The translations under genes were made by a program, and so were the position numbers. Positions 54,380 through 63,876 of a DNA stretch of 64,000 nt are shown piece by piece. This stretch comes from Actinomycetota bacterium (lineage in GTDB: Bacteria > Actinomycetota > Geothermincolia > Geothermincolales > RBG-13-55-18): assembly GCA_014360685.1 (NCBI GenBank), contig JACIXB010000009.1, positions 44,661 to 108,660 of the forward strand, in the 5' to 3' direction. Under the pieces are notes generated by a model. The model made no database searches, had not been told where the DNA came from, and saw only the letters and a program-made list of their open reading frames with translations. Numbering within the stretch: the stretch's first letter is position 1; each line of letters begins with the position of its first letter.

Positions 54380-55015
54380 ATGGCCACGGAAAACGGAATG
54401 GAGAACAACCGGGCGAAAAGGCGCCTTCCGGCCCCGGAGCGGAGGAAGGTGATACTGGACGCCGCCCTGGAGACCTTCGCCGAGTTCGGATACCACGGCG
54501 CCCTCATGGACACCATCGCCGAGAGGGCCCAGGTGACCAAGCCCATACTCTACCGGCATTTCCCCAGCAAACTGGATCTACTCTTGGCCATCATCGAGCG
54601 GGCCGGAGAGAACCTACGCCGGTCTTTACTCCAGCCGGATACCTCGGAGGTGAACTGGATAACCGCCATCCGCAGCGGGGTGCGTTCCTATTTCGACTTC
54701 GTGGAACACTCCGAATCCGGGTTCCGCCTCATCTACGACACCGATCTCAACGTGGACAAGCGTTCCCAGGAGAAGGTCACCGAGATCAGGTCCTCCATCA
54801 TAGACCTGGTCAAGGAACGCATCAGTTACTACACGGATACCGAGGCCGTCCCCCCGGAACGCATCTACATAACCTCGGTCATGATCGTGGGCATGGTCGA
54901 ATCGACGGTCATACACTGGATGAACTTCCGCATGTATCCCCGCGAGGTTTACGAGGAGAACCTGGTGCGGGGGGTGGCCAACATCCTCGCCCAGCTTCCG
55001 CCGCGCCGACGCTGA
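54380..55015 (+). CDS. TetR-family regulator
   Basis: 211 residues. The N-terminal HTH is 'VILDAALETFAEFGYHGALM' with 'AERAQVTKPILYRHFPSKLDLL' (residues about 24-70). The ligand domain is helical and contains 'FDFVEHSESGFRLIYDTD'. The likely role is repression of the following VOC gene, 11 bases downstream, and of itself through the palindrome at 54345. The ligand is unknown; an acyl-CoA is likely from the context. The start is the ATG at 54380; a second Met six codons later is possible. Confidence 0.9.
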   Translation: MATENGMENNRAKRRLPAPERRKVILDAALETFAEFGYHGALMDTIAERAQVTKPILYRHFPSKLDLLLAIIERAGENLRRSLLQPDTSEVNWITAIRSGVRSYFDFVEHSESGFRLIYDTDLNVDKRSQEKVTEIRSSIIDLVKERISYYTDTEAVPPERIYITSVMIVGMVESTVIHWMNFRMYPREVYEENLVRGVANILAQLPPRRR

Positions 55016-55026
55016 AAGGAGGGGTT

Positions 55027-55578
55027 ATGTCCGGGAGGGACCTCCTGCACATGCCGCGCCTGGCCCAGGTGGGCCTGGTGGTCAGGGACATGGAGAGCAC
55101 CATCCGGCGTTTCGAGGAGGTGTTCGGCATCGGTCCCTGGCTGGTCCTGGAGGGGGAAACCGCCTACTGCCTGGACCGTGGAAAGGAGACCACCCTCAAG
55201 GGACGCATCGCCATGGGATACAGCGGGAGCATCCAGCTGGAGCTCATCCAGATACTGGAGGGGGACAGCTTCCACCTCCACACCCTGGGGGACAGGGAGG
55301 AGGGGCTGCATCACCTGGGTTTCGCCGTGGACAACCTGGAGGAGCGGCTGGAGGCGGCACGGGCGGCAGGTATAGGGGTTCTCCAGCGCGGGACCCTGAA
55401 ACAACTGGGCATGACCATAGACTATGCCTATTTGGATACCCTGGATTCGGTGGGGGTGATACTGGAGTTCATCCAGACCCGTTTCCTCGGGTTCAAGGCC
55501 CGGCAGTACCCCTGGTTGCTGAAACTGGCGGCCCTGAGCCAGAAGCGCCTGAGCTTCCCGCGTTCCTCTCGAGGCTGA
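55027..55578 (+). CDS. VOC-superfamily (methylmalonyl-CoA epimerase-like) protein
   Basis: 183 residues. The vicinal-oxygen-chelate fold is seen in 'RLAQVGLVVRDMESTIRRFEEVFGIGPW', 'LELIQILEGDSFHLHTLGDREEGLHHLGFAVD' and 'DSVGVILEFIQ', with metal-ligand-type His and Glu residues. The layout resembles methylmalonyl-CoA epimerase and glyoxalase-like proteins of acyl-CoA pathways. It starts at ATG 55027 behind AAAGGAGGGG, 11 bases after the TetR gene, and is cotranscribed with it. The C-terminal 40 residues (LGFKARQYPWLLKLAALSQ) are an extension not usual in epimerases. The precise reaction is open. Confidence 0.85.
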   Translation: MSGRDLLHMPRLAQVGLVVRDMESTIRRFEEVFGIGPWLVLEGETAYCLDRGKETTLKGRIAMGYSGSIQLELIQILEGDSFHLHTLGDREEGLHHLGFAVDNLEERLEAARAAGIGVLQRGTLKQLGMTIDYAYLDTLDSVGVILEFIQTRFLGFKARQYPWLLKLAALSQKRLSFPRSSRG

Positions 55579-55625
55579 TCCCAGTCCAGTTAGTACGGCA
55601 GGGCGTTCTCGTGCGGGTATAGGCG

Positions 55626-55829
55626 ATGATCGGCAAACACCTGGAGATAGACGGTCGCGTGTACGATCTCGAGGACCCGGAGGAGAGGAAGGCCGCCGTG
55701 CGCGCCTGGCTGCGTTCCAGGTCCGGATCGCGCCGGGGCTCCTCCGCCGGCGAAAAGCCCCCCGGAGAAAAAAGCGAACCGGGAAGGACCTCCCCGAGCG
55801 AGGATAAGGCCGGACATCTCCAGGGGTAA
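55626..55829 (+). CDS. small hypothetical protein
   Basis: 67 residues. The first 35 residues ('IGKHLEIDGRVYDLEDPEE' and 'RKAAVRAWLRSR') have GC-rich third positions and look like a short strand-helix unit; the rest is a Ser/Gly/Lys-rich tail. The ribosome site is weak (TAGGCG). It lies 47 bases after the VOC gene in the same direction. I do not recognise it, and it may be non-coding. Confidence 0.35.
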   Translation: MIGKHLEIDGRVYDLEDPEERKAAVRAWLRSRSGSRRGSSAGEKPPGEKSEPGRTSPSEDKAGHLQG

Positions 55830-56131
55830 CCAAAAACCCCGGGATCGCTACGCGCGAGCCAGGCCGAATCCAGAATCCCCACCCGGGGCTCGCCAAACGA
55901 GGACGGCTGCCACAACGGAGGATGACCTCTCGCAAACGGCCTCACGCCGTTAACCAACATGCTCTGAGGGTGAAGAGCCCCGGCCCCACCCCGGCCCTCT
56001 TACGCGTTGTGTTATCATCAAAGCGAAAATTAGTAACCGGTTCTTCAATTGAGTGGCCGTCGGGGGCCTTGCCCGCGGTCCTGAAGGTGGATGGGCGGGA
56101 ACGCTTGGTTCCCGCGGCGGAAAGGAGGGCC

Positions 56132-56749
56132 ATGGCCAGAAAGAGGTTGCCGGCCGAGAAAAGGCGGGAAAGCATACTGAGGGCCGCGGAAAGGTGCCTG
56201 GCCCGAAGGGGTTATTATTCCTGCACCACCGCGGACATAGCCGCCGAGGCGGGGATCACCGAACCCATCCTCTACCAGCACTTCGATGGCAAGCGCGACC
56301 TGGTGGAAGGCATGCGCCAACGCACCGTCCAGGACATCTCGGAGTACGTGGTGCGCAGGGTCCTCAAACGCACCACCCAGCTGGCGGGCCTGCGAGAGGC
56401 GGCGGAAGCGGCCTTCGACTTCACCCGGCGCCACCGCAGCAAGATGCGGGCTTATTATTACTCCATCCCCGAGCTGGGAAGGGGAGGCTTTCACCGCACG
56501 CCGGTGGACCGCCTGCACCGCCTTCATGCCGCGGTCACCTACATGCTGGAGGAAGGCCAGAGGCTAGGGGAGGTAGTCCCTGGCCTCAAGGCGGAGGACT
56601 TCGCGTGGAGTTACATCGCCCTCATGGAGATAGTCTACATAGCCAATGCCCTAGGCCTGGAGGTGCCCTTCTCGGACAAGCGGACGTACCTGGAGCTGGT
56701 GGAACGCCTCCTGTGCAGCGTATCCACCACCGGAGAAATAAGGGGCTAG
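56132..56749 (+). CDS. TetR-family regulator
   Basis: 205 residues. The HTH is in 'SILRAAERCLARRGYYSCTT' and 'AAEAGITEPILYQHFDGKRDLV' (about 13-60). The ligand domain is helical. The start is the ATG at 56132 behind AAAGGAGGGCC; the frame extends upstream for 70 codons without protein-like sequence. A short palindrome AACCGGTT lies at 56035-56042. It is followed after 2 bases by another TetR gene, so the two are cotranscribed. The target is unknown; the next structural gene downstream is a convergent acyl-CoA dehydrogenase. Confidence 0.88.
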   Translation: MARKRLPAEKRRESILRAAERCLARRGYYSCTTADIAAEAGITEPILYQHFDGKRDLVEGMRQRTVQDISEYVVRRVLKRTTQLAGLREAAEAAFDFTRRHRSKMRAYYYSIPELGRGGFHRTPVDRLHRLHAAVTYMLEEGQRLGEVVPGLKAEDFAWSYIALMEIVYIANALGLEVPFSDKRTYLELVERLLCSVSTTGEIRG

Positions 56750-56751
56750 CC

Positions 56752-57411
56752 ATGCCCGCGAAGAAAGCCAACCCCGCGAAGAGGAGAAGGCGGAACAGCC
56801 GCCAGGCCATCATCGAGGCCGCCCTGCAGTGCTTCGCCGCCAAGAACTATGACGGCGCCTCCATGTCCGACATCGCCGAAGCCACGGGGATAACCAAGCG
56901 GGCCATCTACCGCTACTTCCCCACCAAGCGGGAGCTCTTTTACGCCGTGCGCAACGAGGTGTATGCCTCCATCGTCAACCACCTTTGGCGGGAGCTACCG
57001 CCGGCGAGGGACTTCGTCGAGCTTGCGGACGCCCTCATGCGAGCTCACCTCCGCTTCGGGCTGGAGAACCCGGAGATGCTGCGCATCGTGGTCAACACCA
57101 TCTCCGAGGCCGCAACCCGCGAATTTCAGGAGAACATCGAGGCCCTTCTCGCCGACCGGGAGGAGGAGCTGGAGCGCCTGGTCAAGGCGGGCATCAAGGA
57201 AGGCACCCTGGACCCATCCCTGGACGCCGGCTACCTGGCCTGGGTTTTCATCCTCATATTCTACTTCCTCACCTACATGCTCGCCTTCGAGGAGGAGTGG
57301 ATACTCTCCCGCGGGGAGGAAGCCGCCTCGGTGATCCTGCGCCCCATCCTGGACTCCCTGGCGCCCCCGGAGAGGAGAAGGAAGCCGAAGAAAAACCCGG
57401 GCCGCCCCTAG
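56752..57411 (+). CDS. TetR-family regulator
   Basis: 219 residues. A basic N-terminal tail (AKKANPAKRRRRNSR) precedes the HTH 'IIEAALQCFAAKNYDGASMSDIAEATGITKRAIYRYF'-type region (about 19-56). A C-terminal hydrophobic helix 'WVFILIFYFLTYMLAF' in the ligand domain suggests a fatty or acyl ligand. It is coupled to the TetR gene upstream (gap 2 bases) but shows little similarity to it outside the HTH. The basic tail at the C-terminus (ERRRKPKKNPGRP) is unusual. Confidence 0.88.
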   Translation: MPAKKANPAKRRRRNSRQAIIEAALQCFAAKNYDGASMSDIAEATGITKRAIYRYFPTKRELFYAVRNEVYASIVNHLWRELPPARDFVELADALMRAHLRFGLENPEMLRIVVNTISEAATREFQENIEALLADREEELERLVKAGIKEGTLDPSLDAGYLAWVFILIFYFLTYMLAFEEEWILSRGEEAASVILRPILDSLAPPERRRKPKKNPGRP

Positions 57412-57489
57412 CCCGGCCTCAGACCTGGCCGCGGGAAAATACTCCTGTATTACCCTGCTTCGGGGCTTGCAAGGATCGTCAGCCGCAAA

Positions 57490-57550
57490 TCCCAGCTTTA
57501 CCGCGTGAGCGCTTACACATTTGGCAAGACGCCAGGCTCACCCGCTGGGA
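57490..57550. repeat. composite inverted repeat between TetR and acyl-CoA dehydrogenase genes
   Basis: Outer arms TCCCAGC (57490-57496) / GCTGGGA (57544-57550) and inner arms GTGAGC (57505-57510) / GCTCAC (57536-57541) can fold into one long hairpin between convergent genes. There is no T-run. It probably acts as a two-way transcript end. Confidence 0.4.
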
Positions 57551-57634
57551 GGGGCAGCGCTGCTATCGGTAAAATCCTCCTTCTTCCTCGCCGAGGGTGG
57601 GATAACAGAATAGATATATCCCCTGCCCCCATCG

Positions 57635-58870
57635 CTATTCGTATATCTTCTCCTCCTCGTTGAAGGCCTCCGGGGCGTCCAGCTCCACGTCCCGCTTCCC
57701 CTTCACCTCCTGCTGCAGTTCCTTGTAGAACTCATGCTGGATGATGAGGTTCATGATCTGGTTGGTGCCCGTCCAGATGGACAGCAGGCGCGCGTCCCGC
57801 AACATCCTCTCTATGGGGTAGACGTTGGTGTAGGCGATACCCCCCATGGCCTGCATGGCGTTGTAGCAGATGTCCCACACCGCCTCGGTGGCGAACTTCT
57901 TGGACTCCGACACCATGCGCCGCATCCTGCCATGGGGCACCCCGGCGTCGATGGCCCTGGCCGTCATCCACACCAGGCTGGCCATGGCGTCCAGCTTGAC
58001 GAGGCTTTCGGCGATCATGAAACTCACCGCCTGGAAGCTCTTGATGGGCACCCCGAAGGCCTTGCGCCGCGTGGTGTAGCGGGCGGCGATCTCGATGGCC
58101 TCCCGCGCCGCCCCTATGCACCCCGCAGCCGAGGTCATGCGCTCGGGTACCATCATGCGGTAGAAGATGCGGGAGGCCCCGTTCTCCTCCCCCACCAGGT
58201 TCTCCGCCGGGACTCTGGTGTCCCGGAAGAGCACCCTTCCCGTGCCGCTCCCCCGGGCGCCCATGAGCCCGTATACCGTCTTCACCTCCACGCTCTCGTC
58301 CCTCTCCACCAGGAAGCAACTCAAGCCGTCCCGGGGCGGGGCATCCGGGTCGGTCCGGGCGTAGACCATGAAATAATCCGCGCCCTCCGCCCCCACGATG
58401 AAGCGCTTCTGCCCGTGTAGGACGTAATGGTCTCCTTCGCGGCGCGCGGTGCAGGTGGCGCCGAAGAAGTCCGAACCGCCGCGGGGCTCGGTGAGGGCCT
58501 CGGCGCAGACCTTCTCCCCCCTTATGGTGGGCACCAGGAAGCGTTGCTTCTGGTCCTCGGTCCCGAACTGCACGATGCATTCTCCCACGATGCTCACCAG
58601 GGAGTAGAGGCAGGTGAGGGGCACTCCCACCAGGGACATCTCGGAAATGGCGATTATCTCGTCCTCCCATCTCAGACCGCGGCCGCCGTATTCCTTCGGA
58701 AAGCGCAAACCCAGGAGGTTCCTCTTCCCGGCTTCTTCCAGGAAAAACCTTGGAAATGGCGCGATCATGGCGTCCATGTCCAGGATGAGCTGGCGGGGAA
58801 CCCAGTTCACCAGGTCCCTCACCTCTTCCTGGAGCCTCTTCTGTTCCTCGGTCATGATGAAGTCGAACAT
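57635..58870 (-). CDS. acyl-CoA dehydrogenase (isovaleryl/long-chain-type base)
   Basis: 411 residues. Signature '[16 protein letters not shown]' and '[21 protein letters not shown]' define the family. The Glu used by short-chain enzymes is replaced by Val here ('YTNVYP'), but '[13 protein letters not shown]' offers a Glu at the place used by isovaleryl- and long-chain acyl-CoA dehydrogenases. FAD oxidation of a branched or long acyl-CoA is therefore likely. The start is the ATG at 58870 behind GGGAGGTAGGAG. It is transcribed toward the TetR pair. The MerR-type regulator gene lies 147 bases upstream in the same direction. Confidence 0.92.
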   Translation of the reverse strand: MFDFIMTEEQKRLQEEVRDLVNWVPRQLILDMDAMIAPFPRFFLEEAGKRNLLGLRFPKEYGGRGLRWEDEIIAISEMSLVGVPLTCLYSLVSIVGECIVQFGTEDQKQRFLVPTIRGEKVCAEALTEPRGGSDFFGATCTARREGDHYVLHGQKRFIVGAEGADYFMVYARTDPDAPPRDGLSCFLVERDESVEVKTVYGLMGARGSGTGRVLFRDTRVPAENLVGEENGASRIFYRMMVPERMTSAAGCIGAAREAIEIAARYTTRRKAFGVPIKSFQAVSFMIAESLVKLDAMASLVWMTARAIDAGVPHGRMRRMVSESKKFATEAVWDICYNAMQAMGGIAYTNVYPIERMLRDARLLSIWTGTNQIMNLIIQHEFYKELQQEVKGKRDVELDAPEAFNEEEKIYE

Positions 58871-59017
58871 CTCCTACCTCCCGTCTGTCGGCCGCCCACA
58901 TCACTACCGCCGGTCCGCGTGCCGTTTCGGAAACAAGTCACCGCTCCCCGGCTTCCCTTCCGCCGCCCCGCGTGGATACCCGGTTCCCAAGTGCCGGGCT
59001 TTCTTATTATTTATGGC

Positions 59018-59623
59018 TTACCGGGACCTTCCCTCCCCGCCGGCGGTTTCATCGCGGTCACGGGGCATGATGGGCGGAGACACCGTCGCCTTTCCCTTTC
59101 TCCCGGACTTCGCAAGCGATCCCTCACGTTCCGGGTCGTTCGCTCCCGGAGAAGTCCCCTCCATCCCCACCGGCTGAACGCCGAACTCCCTGGCCTCCAG
59201 CTCCCGTATGACCTCACCGGCCAGGACGACAAAAGAGCGGGTTTCGCCGTCCCCTCCTTCCTTCTCCAGTATCTCCAGGAAACTCCTGGCGAAATCGAGC
59301 ATCTCCCTGCGGATCTCCAACAGTTCCTCGATCCTTTCGTCCATCTCCCGGATATGCCGGAACCCGTACTCCAGGGTGCGCATGATCTGCCGGGTTTGGG
59401 AGGGATTGGCATCGTACAGCTCGAGTATCTCCGCGATCTCCGCCAGGGAAAAGCCGAACCTCCTGCCGCGCAGGATCAGCTTAAGACGCGCCCGGTCCCG
59501 GTCGCTGTACAGCCTCTGCCCCCTGCGGGTATTACGCTGGGGAGAGAGAAGCCCCACCTCCTCGTAGTAGCGAATGGCGCTGGGGGCGATACCGAACTCG
59601 CCCGCCAGTTCGGAGATGGTCAT
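59018..59623 (-). CDS. MerR-family regulator
   Basis: 201 residues. The winged HTH 'TISELAGEFGIAPSAIRYYEEVGLLSP' starts at residue 2, followed by the 'RLYSDRDRARLKLILRGRRFGFSLAEI' segment. A long coiled coil (about 80-130) comes next, then a low-complexity charged C-terminal tail. There is no Cys metal site, so it is not a classic metal sensor. It resembles regulators of branched-chain or fatty acyl catabolism (LiuR-like), which fits the flanking acyl-CoA dehydrogenases. The start is the ATG at 59623 behind GGGAGAGGAAG; ATG 59656 is a reasonable alternative adding KGKDKERERK. Confidence 0.85.
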   Translation of the reverse strand: MTISELAGEFGIAPSAIRYYEEVGLLSPQRNTRRGQRLYSDRDRARLKLILRGRRFGFSLAEIAEILELYDANPSQTRQIMRTLEYGFRHIREMDERIEELLEIRREMLDFARSFLEILEKEGGDGETRSFVVLAGEVIRELEAREFGVQPVGMEGTSPGANDPEREGSLAKSGRKGKATVSPPIMPRDRDETAGGEGRSR

Positions 59624-59836
59624 CTTCCTCTCCCTTTCCTTATCTTTCCCCTTCATCACCCTGCCTTTCGATATCCACGCAACCTCGATAACGGAACCAC
59701 GGGTCATAATCCCCCATTACAGGCCACCGGCGAGGTTCTCCCGATGGGGATCGGGGCTCTCTCGGCCCCTACGCGGCGCGGGCTTTTCCCCGTCTCCGAG
59801 GCCATTTTCCCGATTTGCCCGGGCCGGGATCTTCTC

Positions 59837-61468
59837 TCAACCCCCCGCCGTCCGCCCGGCCGGGACGCGCTCCGCGGGACTCGACGCTTCCGCCTCGGCG
59901 AGGGCCAGGTCCTGGTAGGCGTGGAAGAAGCGGGAGCAGAAATCATCCCACCGCAGGCATGTATCCATGGTCCTCTCGTCCATCTCGAAGAGGTGAGGCA
60001 CGGAGAGCAGCTCCTCGATCTCCTCGGAGAGGTTCCCGACCGTCTGCGGGTCCGCGCCCTTGAGGACGTCGGCCACGAACTCGCGGGCCGGGTACCATTC
60101 CGCGACGCGGTGGAAGTCGCGGTGCATCTGGGTGAGGAGGACGTTGCGCGGCCCCTCCCAGAGCTCGTTGACCAGGCCGTCCCGCAACATGCGGGGGAAA
60201 ATGGAAAAATCCTCCATCACGCCGTGTCCCCCGAAGATGCTTATCCCCTTGCGGGCGTAGTCGTTGGCGTCCTGGGCCACGGTTATCTTCTGGAGCATGA
60301 CCAGCTGCCGCACCTGGAAGCGCTTCTTCTTCACTTCCAGGGGTTCGGGAGTGGCCAGGCCGGGCGCCAGGCCACCGGGCAGGCGGATGAAATCGCCGTA
60401 GAGCTTGAAGCTCCCGGCGATGGTCCGCTTGGTGCACCTCTCGTAGTCCTCCAGCTGCGCGGCCACCATGGGGAAAGCCCGCAGGGGAAGCCCGAAGGCG
60501 GTGCGGAACTCGGCGTACTTCTTCCCTTCGCGCAGGCCACGCGCCATTCCCGCCCCGCCTCCAATGCCCACCACCAGGCGGGAGAGGGTGAGCACGATCC
60601 CGACCACTATGGCCACTCCCCGGTCCAGGGGCCCCATGGGATAGGCCAGGGCGCCGTGGAAGGTGATCTCCGCCGTGGGCAGTTCCACCGTGCCCATCTT
60701 CCACTTCAGGCGGTCAATGGTGTAGCCGTTGCGTATCTCCCTTTCCTTGTCCAGCCACATGGGCACCACGAAACACCCCACCCTCTCCGAGCCGCGAGGC
60801 TTGGCGGTGACCACGGCGTAGTCGGCGTGGGCGGCGGAGCAGAAGAACTTGTTGCCGTAGAGCCGCCATTCTCCTCCCTCCTCCACCGCCTCCACCAGGT
60901 TGGCGGGGACGTCGGAACCGCCCTGGATCTCGGATACGAACTGTGCCCCCAGGGCGTAGTCGCCGTCGATTCCCTCCTTGGCATGCCGGAGTATCCGCAA
61001 GGTCTCGGGCCGGTCGGCATATTTTTCCAGCAGAGCCACCAGGCCCCAGGTGCAGGTCAGAGGGCACACCACGCCGGCCTCGGAGTTCTCGCTCAGAAGG
61101 AAGAACTTCATGAACCTCGTCCAGGGGGAGGTGTCGTCGGAGAACAGGCGCTCGGCGAGGATCTCCTTCTCCATGACTTCCACCTCGTAGGGCCGGACTA
61201 TCCGGTCCACCCGGTTCTTGTGCCCGTCGTAATGCATGACGTAGGGCCGCTTCTCGGGGCTGGCGATACGTTCCGCCAGGTCGCGCCAACGGAAGGAGGC
61301 CTTGCGGGAGAACTCGCGGGCCTCGCGGTCCACCTCCTCGGCCTCGGGGCCGGCGAAGTAGGCCACCATCCTCTGGAGGAAGGGGTCGTCCGCGTAGTAA
61401 TCCACCTTGCGGCGCCATTCCAGGTAGGGATTGAAGGTGTAGGGGTTGTTCCGGTCCGGAAGGGTCAT
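59837..61468 (-). CDS. AidB-like acyl-CoA dehydrogenase
   Basis: 543 residues, longer than standard acyl-CoA dehydrogenases, as in the AidB/adaptive-response branch. Seen: 'GVVCPLTCTWGLVALLEKYA', 'GAQFVSEIQGGSDVPANLVEA', 'NKFFCSAAHADYAVVTAKP', and 'ISIFGGHGVMEDFSIFPRMLRD' with 'NELWEGPRNVLL' near the C-terminus. It should bind FAD and a long or unusual acyl-CoA. ATG 61468 follows GAGGAGGTGGACC. It has a consensus-like promoter and a 16-base palindrome at its predicted start of transcription. It is not closely packed with the MerR gene downstream (gap 213 bases). Confidence 0.92.
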   Translation of the reverse strand: MTLPDRNNPYTFNPYLEWRRKVDYYADDPFLQRMVAYFAGPEAEEVDREAREFSRKASFRWRDLAERIASPEKRPYVMHYDGHKNRVDRIVRPYEVEVMEKEILAERLFSDDTSPWTRFMKFFLLSENSEAGVVCPLTCTWGLVALLEKYADRPETLRILRHAKEGIDGDYALGAQFVSEIQGGSDVPANLVEAVEEGGEWRLYGNKFFCSAAHADYAVVTAKPRGSERVGCFVVPMWLDKEREIRNGYTIDRLKWKMGTVELPTAEITFHGALAYPMGPLDRGVAIVVGIVLTLSRLVVGIGGGAGMARGLREGKKYAEFRTAFGLPLRAFPMVAAQLEDYERCTKRTIAGSFKLYGDFIRLPGGLAPGLATPEPLEVKKKRFQVRQLVMLQKITVAQDANDYARKGISIFGGHGVMEDFSIFPRMLRDGLVNELWEGPRNVLLTQMHRDFHRVAEWYPAREFVADVLKGADPQTVGNLSEEIEELLSVPHLFEMDERTMDTCLRWDDFCSRFFHAYQDLALAEAEASSPAERVPAGRTAGG

Positions 61469-61690
61469 GGTCCACCTCCTCGTCCACCCGCTCCACGAAG
61501 CTTGCGCCGTTTACAAGAAAACTGTCTTCCGGATTTCAAAAGAAGGGAATTTGCCCCGCTCCCACCGTTATTGCCCGGCTTTTCCTCCTAAAACATCCAA
61601 CCTCGAGCGGCCATGTTCGGGCGCCGGCGGTAGTTCCCCGTAGCGCCGTCTCCTGCCGACCCGACTTCGAGCCTGTCATCGGATAAAAAT

Positions 61691-61706
61691 TTAAAGTTAA
61701 CTTTAA
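61691..61706. promoter_or_regulatory. perfect 16-base palindrome TTAAA-N6-TTTAA, candidate operator
   Basis: TTAAAGTTAACTTTAA is a perfect palindrome overlapping the predicted +1 of the AidB-like acyl-CoA dehydrogenase gene. It has the same layout as the site at 19535-19550. Confidence 0.65.
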
Positions 61707-61711
61707 CTTTA

Positions 61712-61740
61712 ATATTAAGCACCGGTCGGTTCCCCGTCAA
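61712..61740 (-). promoter_or_regulatory. sigma70-type promoter of AidB-like gene
   Basis: On the minus strand TTGACG (61740-61735), a 17-base spacer and TAATAT (61717-61712). The predicted start, about 61705, lies within the palindrome. Confidence 0.65.
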
Positions 61741-61983
61741 TCCGAGGACGGCGCAGGCGTTCACGCCCAGGGCCATTCCCTCCTCGGCCTGTGGCCCTCG
61801 GCGAGCTGAGATCTCCGGATCTTTCGGTCGGGAGGCGCCATGCGGCTCCGAGGACCGGGTATCGCTTCCCCGTCACCCAACGTCCCGGAACGGATAAGGC
61901 CGGTGGCGAGGGGAAAGGCGCAGTCCGACCGCTGGCGGAGTTCAAGGCGGTCTGAAGGCACGTATCCCGGATGGGCACGGAGG

Positions 61984-63549
61984 TCAGGCCCAGCGGCGCG
62001 CCCTCTCCACGGCGCGCTTCCACCCGGCGTAGAGTTTTTCCCGGGTCTCCCGGTCCATCCCCGGCTTGAAGACCCTCTCCACCTTCCTGGTACGGAGGAT
62101 GTCCTCCGGGTACTTCCAGAGACCCGCCGCCATACCCGCCAGGTAGGCGGCCCCCAGGGCGGTGGCCTCCAGCATCTCCGGACGTTCCACCTCCACGTCC
62201 AGGATGTCGGCCAGGAACTGCAGCAGGAAATTGTTGCGCGAGGCGCCTCCATCCGCCTTCAATCCCTTAACCCGGATGCCGGAATCTTTTTCCATGGCCT
62301 CGATGACGTCCCGGCATTGGTAGGCGATGGATTCCAGGGTGGCCCGCACCACCTGTTCCCTGGTGGTGGCCCGCGTGAGGCCTATCACCGTACCCCGGGC
62401 GTAGGGATCCCAGTACGGGGCGGTGAGCCCGGTGAAGGCGGGCACCACGTACACCCCCCCGCAATCCCGGCAGGACTCCGCCAGCTGCTCGGACTCCGAG
62501 GCTTCCCCGATGATCCGCAGGTTGTCCCGCAGCCACTGCACGGAGGAGCCCGCGCTGGAGATGATCCCCTCGATCATGTAGGTGGTCTTTCCGCCGATCT
62601 TCCAGGCGATGAGGGGGGTCAGCTTGTAGACGGAGGCCATAGGTTCCTCCCCGGTGTTCATGTCGATGAAGGACCCGGTCCCGTTGGTGCACTTCACGCT
62701 GCCCGGCTCGAAGCAGGCCTCGCCGAAGAGGGCCGCCTGCTGGTCGGCCACCACGCTGCGGATGGGGATGGGATCCCCGAAGGCCTCGGTGGCCCCGAAG
62801 TCCCCGCTGGTCTCCCTGATCTCCGGGAGCACCAGTCCCCCGGGAAGCCCGAAGGGCTTGAGGAGAAGCGGGCTCCAGCGCATCCCGAAGGGGTCGTACA
62901 TCCCCGTGGCGCTGACGTTGGAATAATCGGTGGCGTGCACCTTTCCCGCCGTGTACTTCCAGACCAACCAGGAATCCACGGTGCCGAAAAGCAGGTCGCC
63001 GGAGGCGGCCTTGGCCGCCGCCCCCTCCACATTGTCCAGTATCCAGCGGGCATGGGCCGAAGACTGGGCGGGGGTGACGGTAAAGTGGGCGGCGGTGATG
63101 AGTAGTTTTCCCAGGCGGTTGCGACGGAGGCCCTCGCCGAGCATGGCGATTCTTTGGTAAATATTGCCAATAACGTTGAGGGCGCGGAACAATGCGCTGC
63201 GGTTCACTTTCTCGCAGAAGTCCGACATGCGCGTGTCCTGCCAGGTTATGGCGTTGTACACCGGCTCCCCGCTGCGGCGGTCCCAGAGCATGCTGGTGGC
63301 CCTCTGGGTGGCGATGCCCATGGCCGCTACGCGTGCCGGGGGAATGCCCGTCTCCCGCAGGGCGTCACGGGTCACTTCCAGGCACTTCTCGTAGATAGAG
63401 ACCGGGTCCTGCTCCGTCCATCCGGGACGGGGGAAGAGCTGGGGGATCTCCGCGTAGGATTCGTGCACCACCCTGGCCCGGCGGTCGAAGATCACCGCCC
63501 GCGCTCCCGTGGTGCCCACGTCGTTCACCAGGATATAGCTCTCTTCCAT
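61984..63549 (-). CDS. glycerol kinase-like FGGY carbohydrate kinase
   Basis: 521 residues. FGGY motifs: 'LVNDVGTTGARAVIFD' (phosphate 1), 'AITWQDTR', 'TGTGSFIDMNTG'-like 'NGTGSFIDMNTG' and 'ADGGASRNNFLLQFLADIL'. It phosphorylates glycerol or a related polyol with ATP. Compared with GlpK it has a longer segment around 'RALNVIGNIYQRIAMLGEGL', so the substrate could be a different polyol. The start is the ATG at 63549 behind GGAGAGGGGGCGGC; upstream in-frame Met codons lack a ribosome site. No glycerol transporter or GlpD gene lies next to it within the window. Confidence 0.88.
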   Translation of the reverse strand: MEESYILVNDVGTTGARAVIFDRRARVVHESYAEIPQLFPRPGWTEQDPVSIYEKCLEVTRDALRETGIPPARVAAMGIATQRATSMLWDRRSGEPVYNAITWQDTRMSDFCEKVNRSALFRALNVIGNIYQRIAMLGEGLRRNRLGKLLITAAHFTVTPAQSSAHARWILDNVEGAAAKAASGDLLFGTVDSWLVWKYTAGKVHATDYSNVSATGMYDPFGMRWSPLLLKPFGLPGGLVLPEIRETSGDFGATEAFGDPIPIRSVVADQQAALFGEACFEPGSVKCTNGTGSFIDMNTGEEPMASVYKLTPLIAWKIGGKTTYMIEGIISSAGSSVQWLRDNLRIIGEASESEQLAESCRDCGGVYVVPAFTGLTAPYWDPYARGTVIGLTRATTREQVVRATLESIAYQCRDVIEAMEKDSGIRVKGLKADGGASRNNFLLQFLADILDVEVERPEMLEATALGAAYLAGMAAGLWKYPEDILRTRKVERVFKPGMDRETREKLYAGWKRAVERARRWA

Positions 63550-63876
63550 GCCGCCCCCTCTCCACGCCATCACCACCTGCCCACAAATTATATCCCTAAT
63601 CACGCCGCGCCGAGAGCACAGTCCCGCCTGGGCTCCCGGCCCGAGGGCAAACCACGAATCATGGCCTTTTTCCGGATCGGGAGGGGTGAGCGATAAACGC
63701 CTCGCCTCCCAGCCCGCCTCTCATATTAAACGCGCCGGGGCAGTTTCTCCTTCGCACTGCCGTCCAGCCCCTCGAAGCCGTGGAACGCTTGTTTTACCGT
63801 GGAAATCGATGACGCAAGGCGTTCTCGCGACCTCACCCCTTCCAAGAGGCGCCTCGCGAAACGGAAAACGTCCATC
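63550..63876. other. 327-base intergenic region
   Basis: No gene or clear signal could be supported between the glycerol kinase start and the stop of the gene at the right edge. Confidence 0.5.

Larger units (their letters stand above)
61469..61983. other. 515-base intergenic region with promoter and operator
   Basis: No supported gene. It holds the AidB-like gene promoter and palindrome. The remainder, toward the glycerol kinase 3' end, shows nothing distinctive. Confidence 0.55.

Noticed and set aside
54313..55026. In-frame upstream extension of the VOC gene
   Set aside because: It reads through the TetR gene in another frame. The VOC gene has its own ribosome site and ATG at 55027.
58427..61591. 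1054-codon plus-strand frame
   Set aside because: Runs opposite two acyl-CoA dehydrogenases and the MerR gene; antisense shadow of GC-rich codons.
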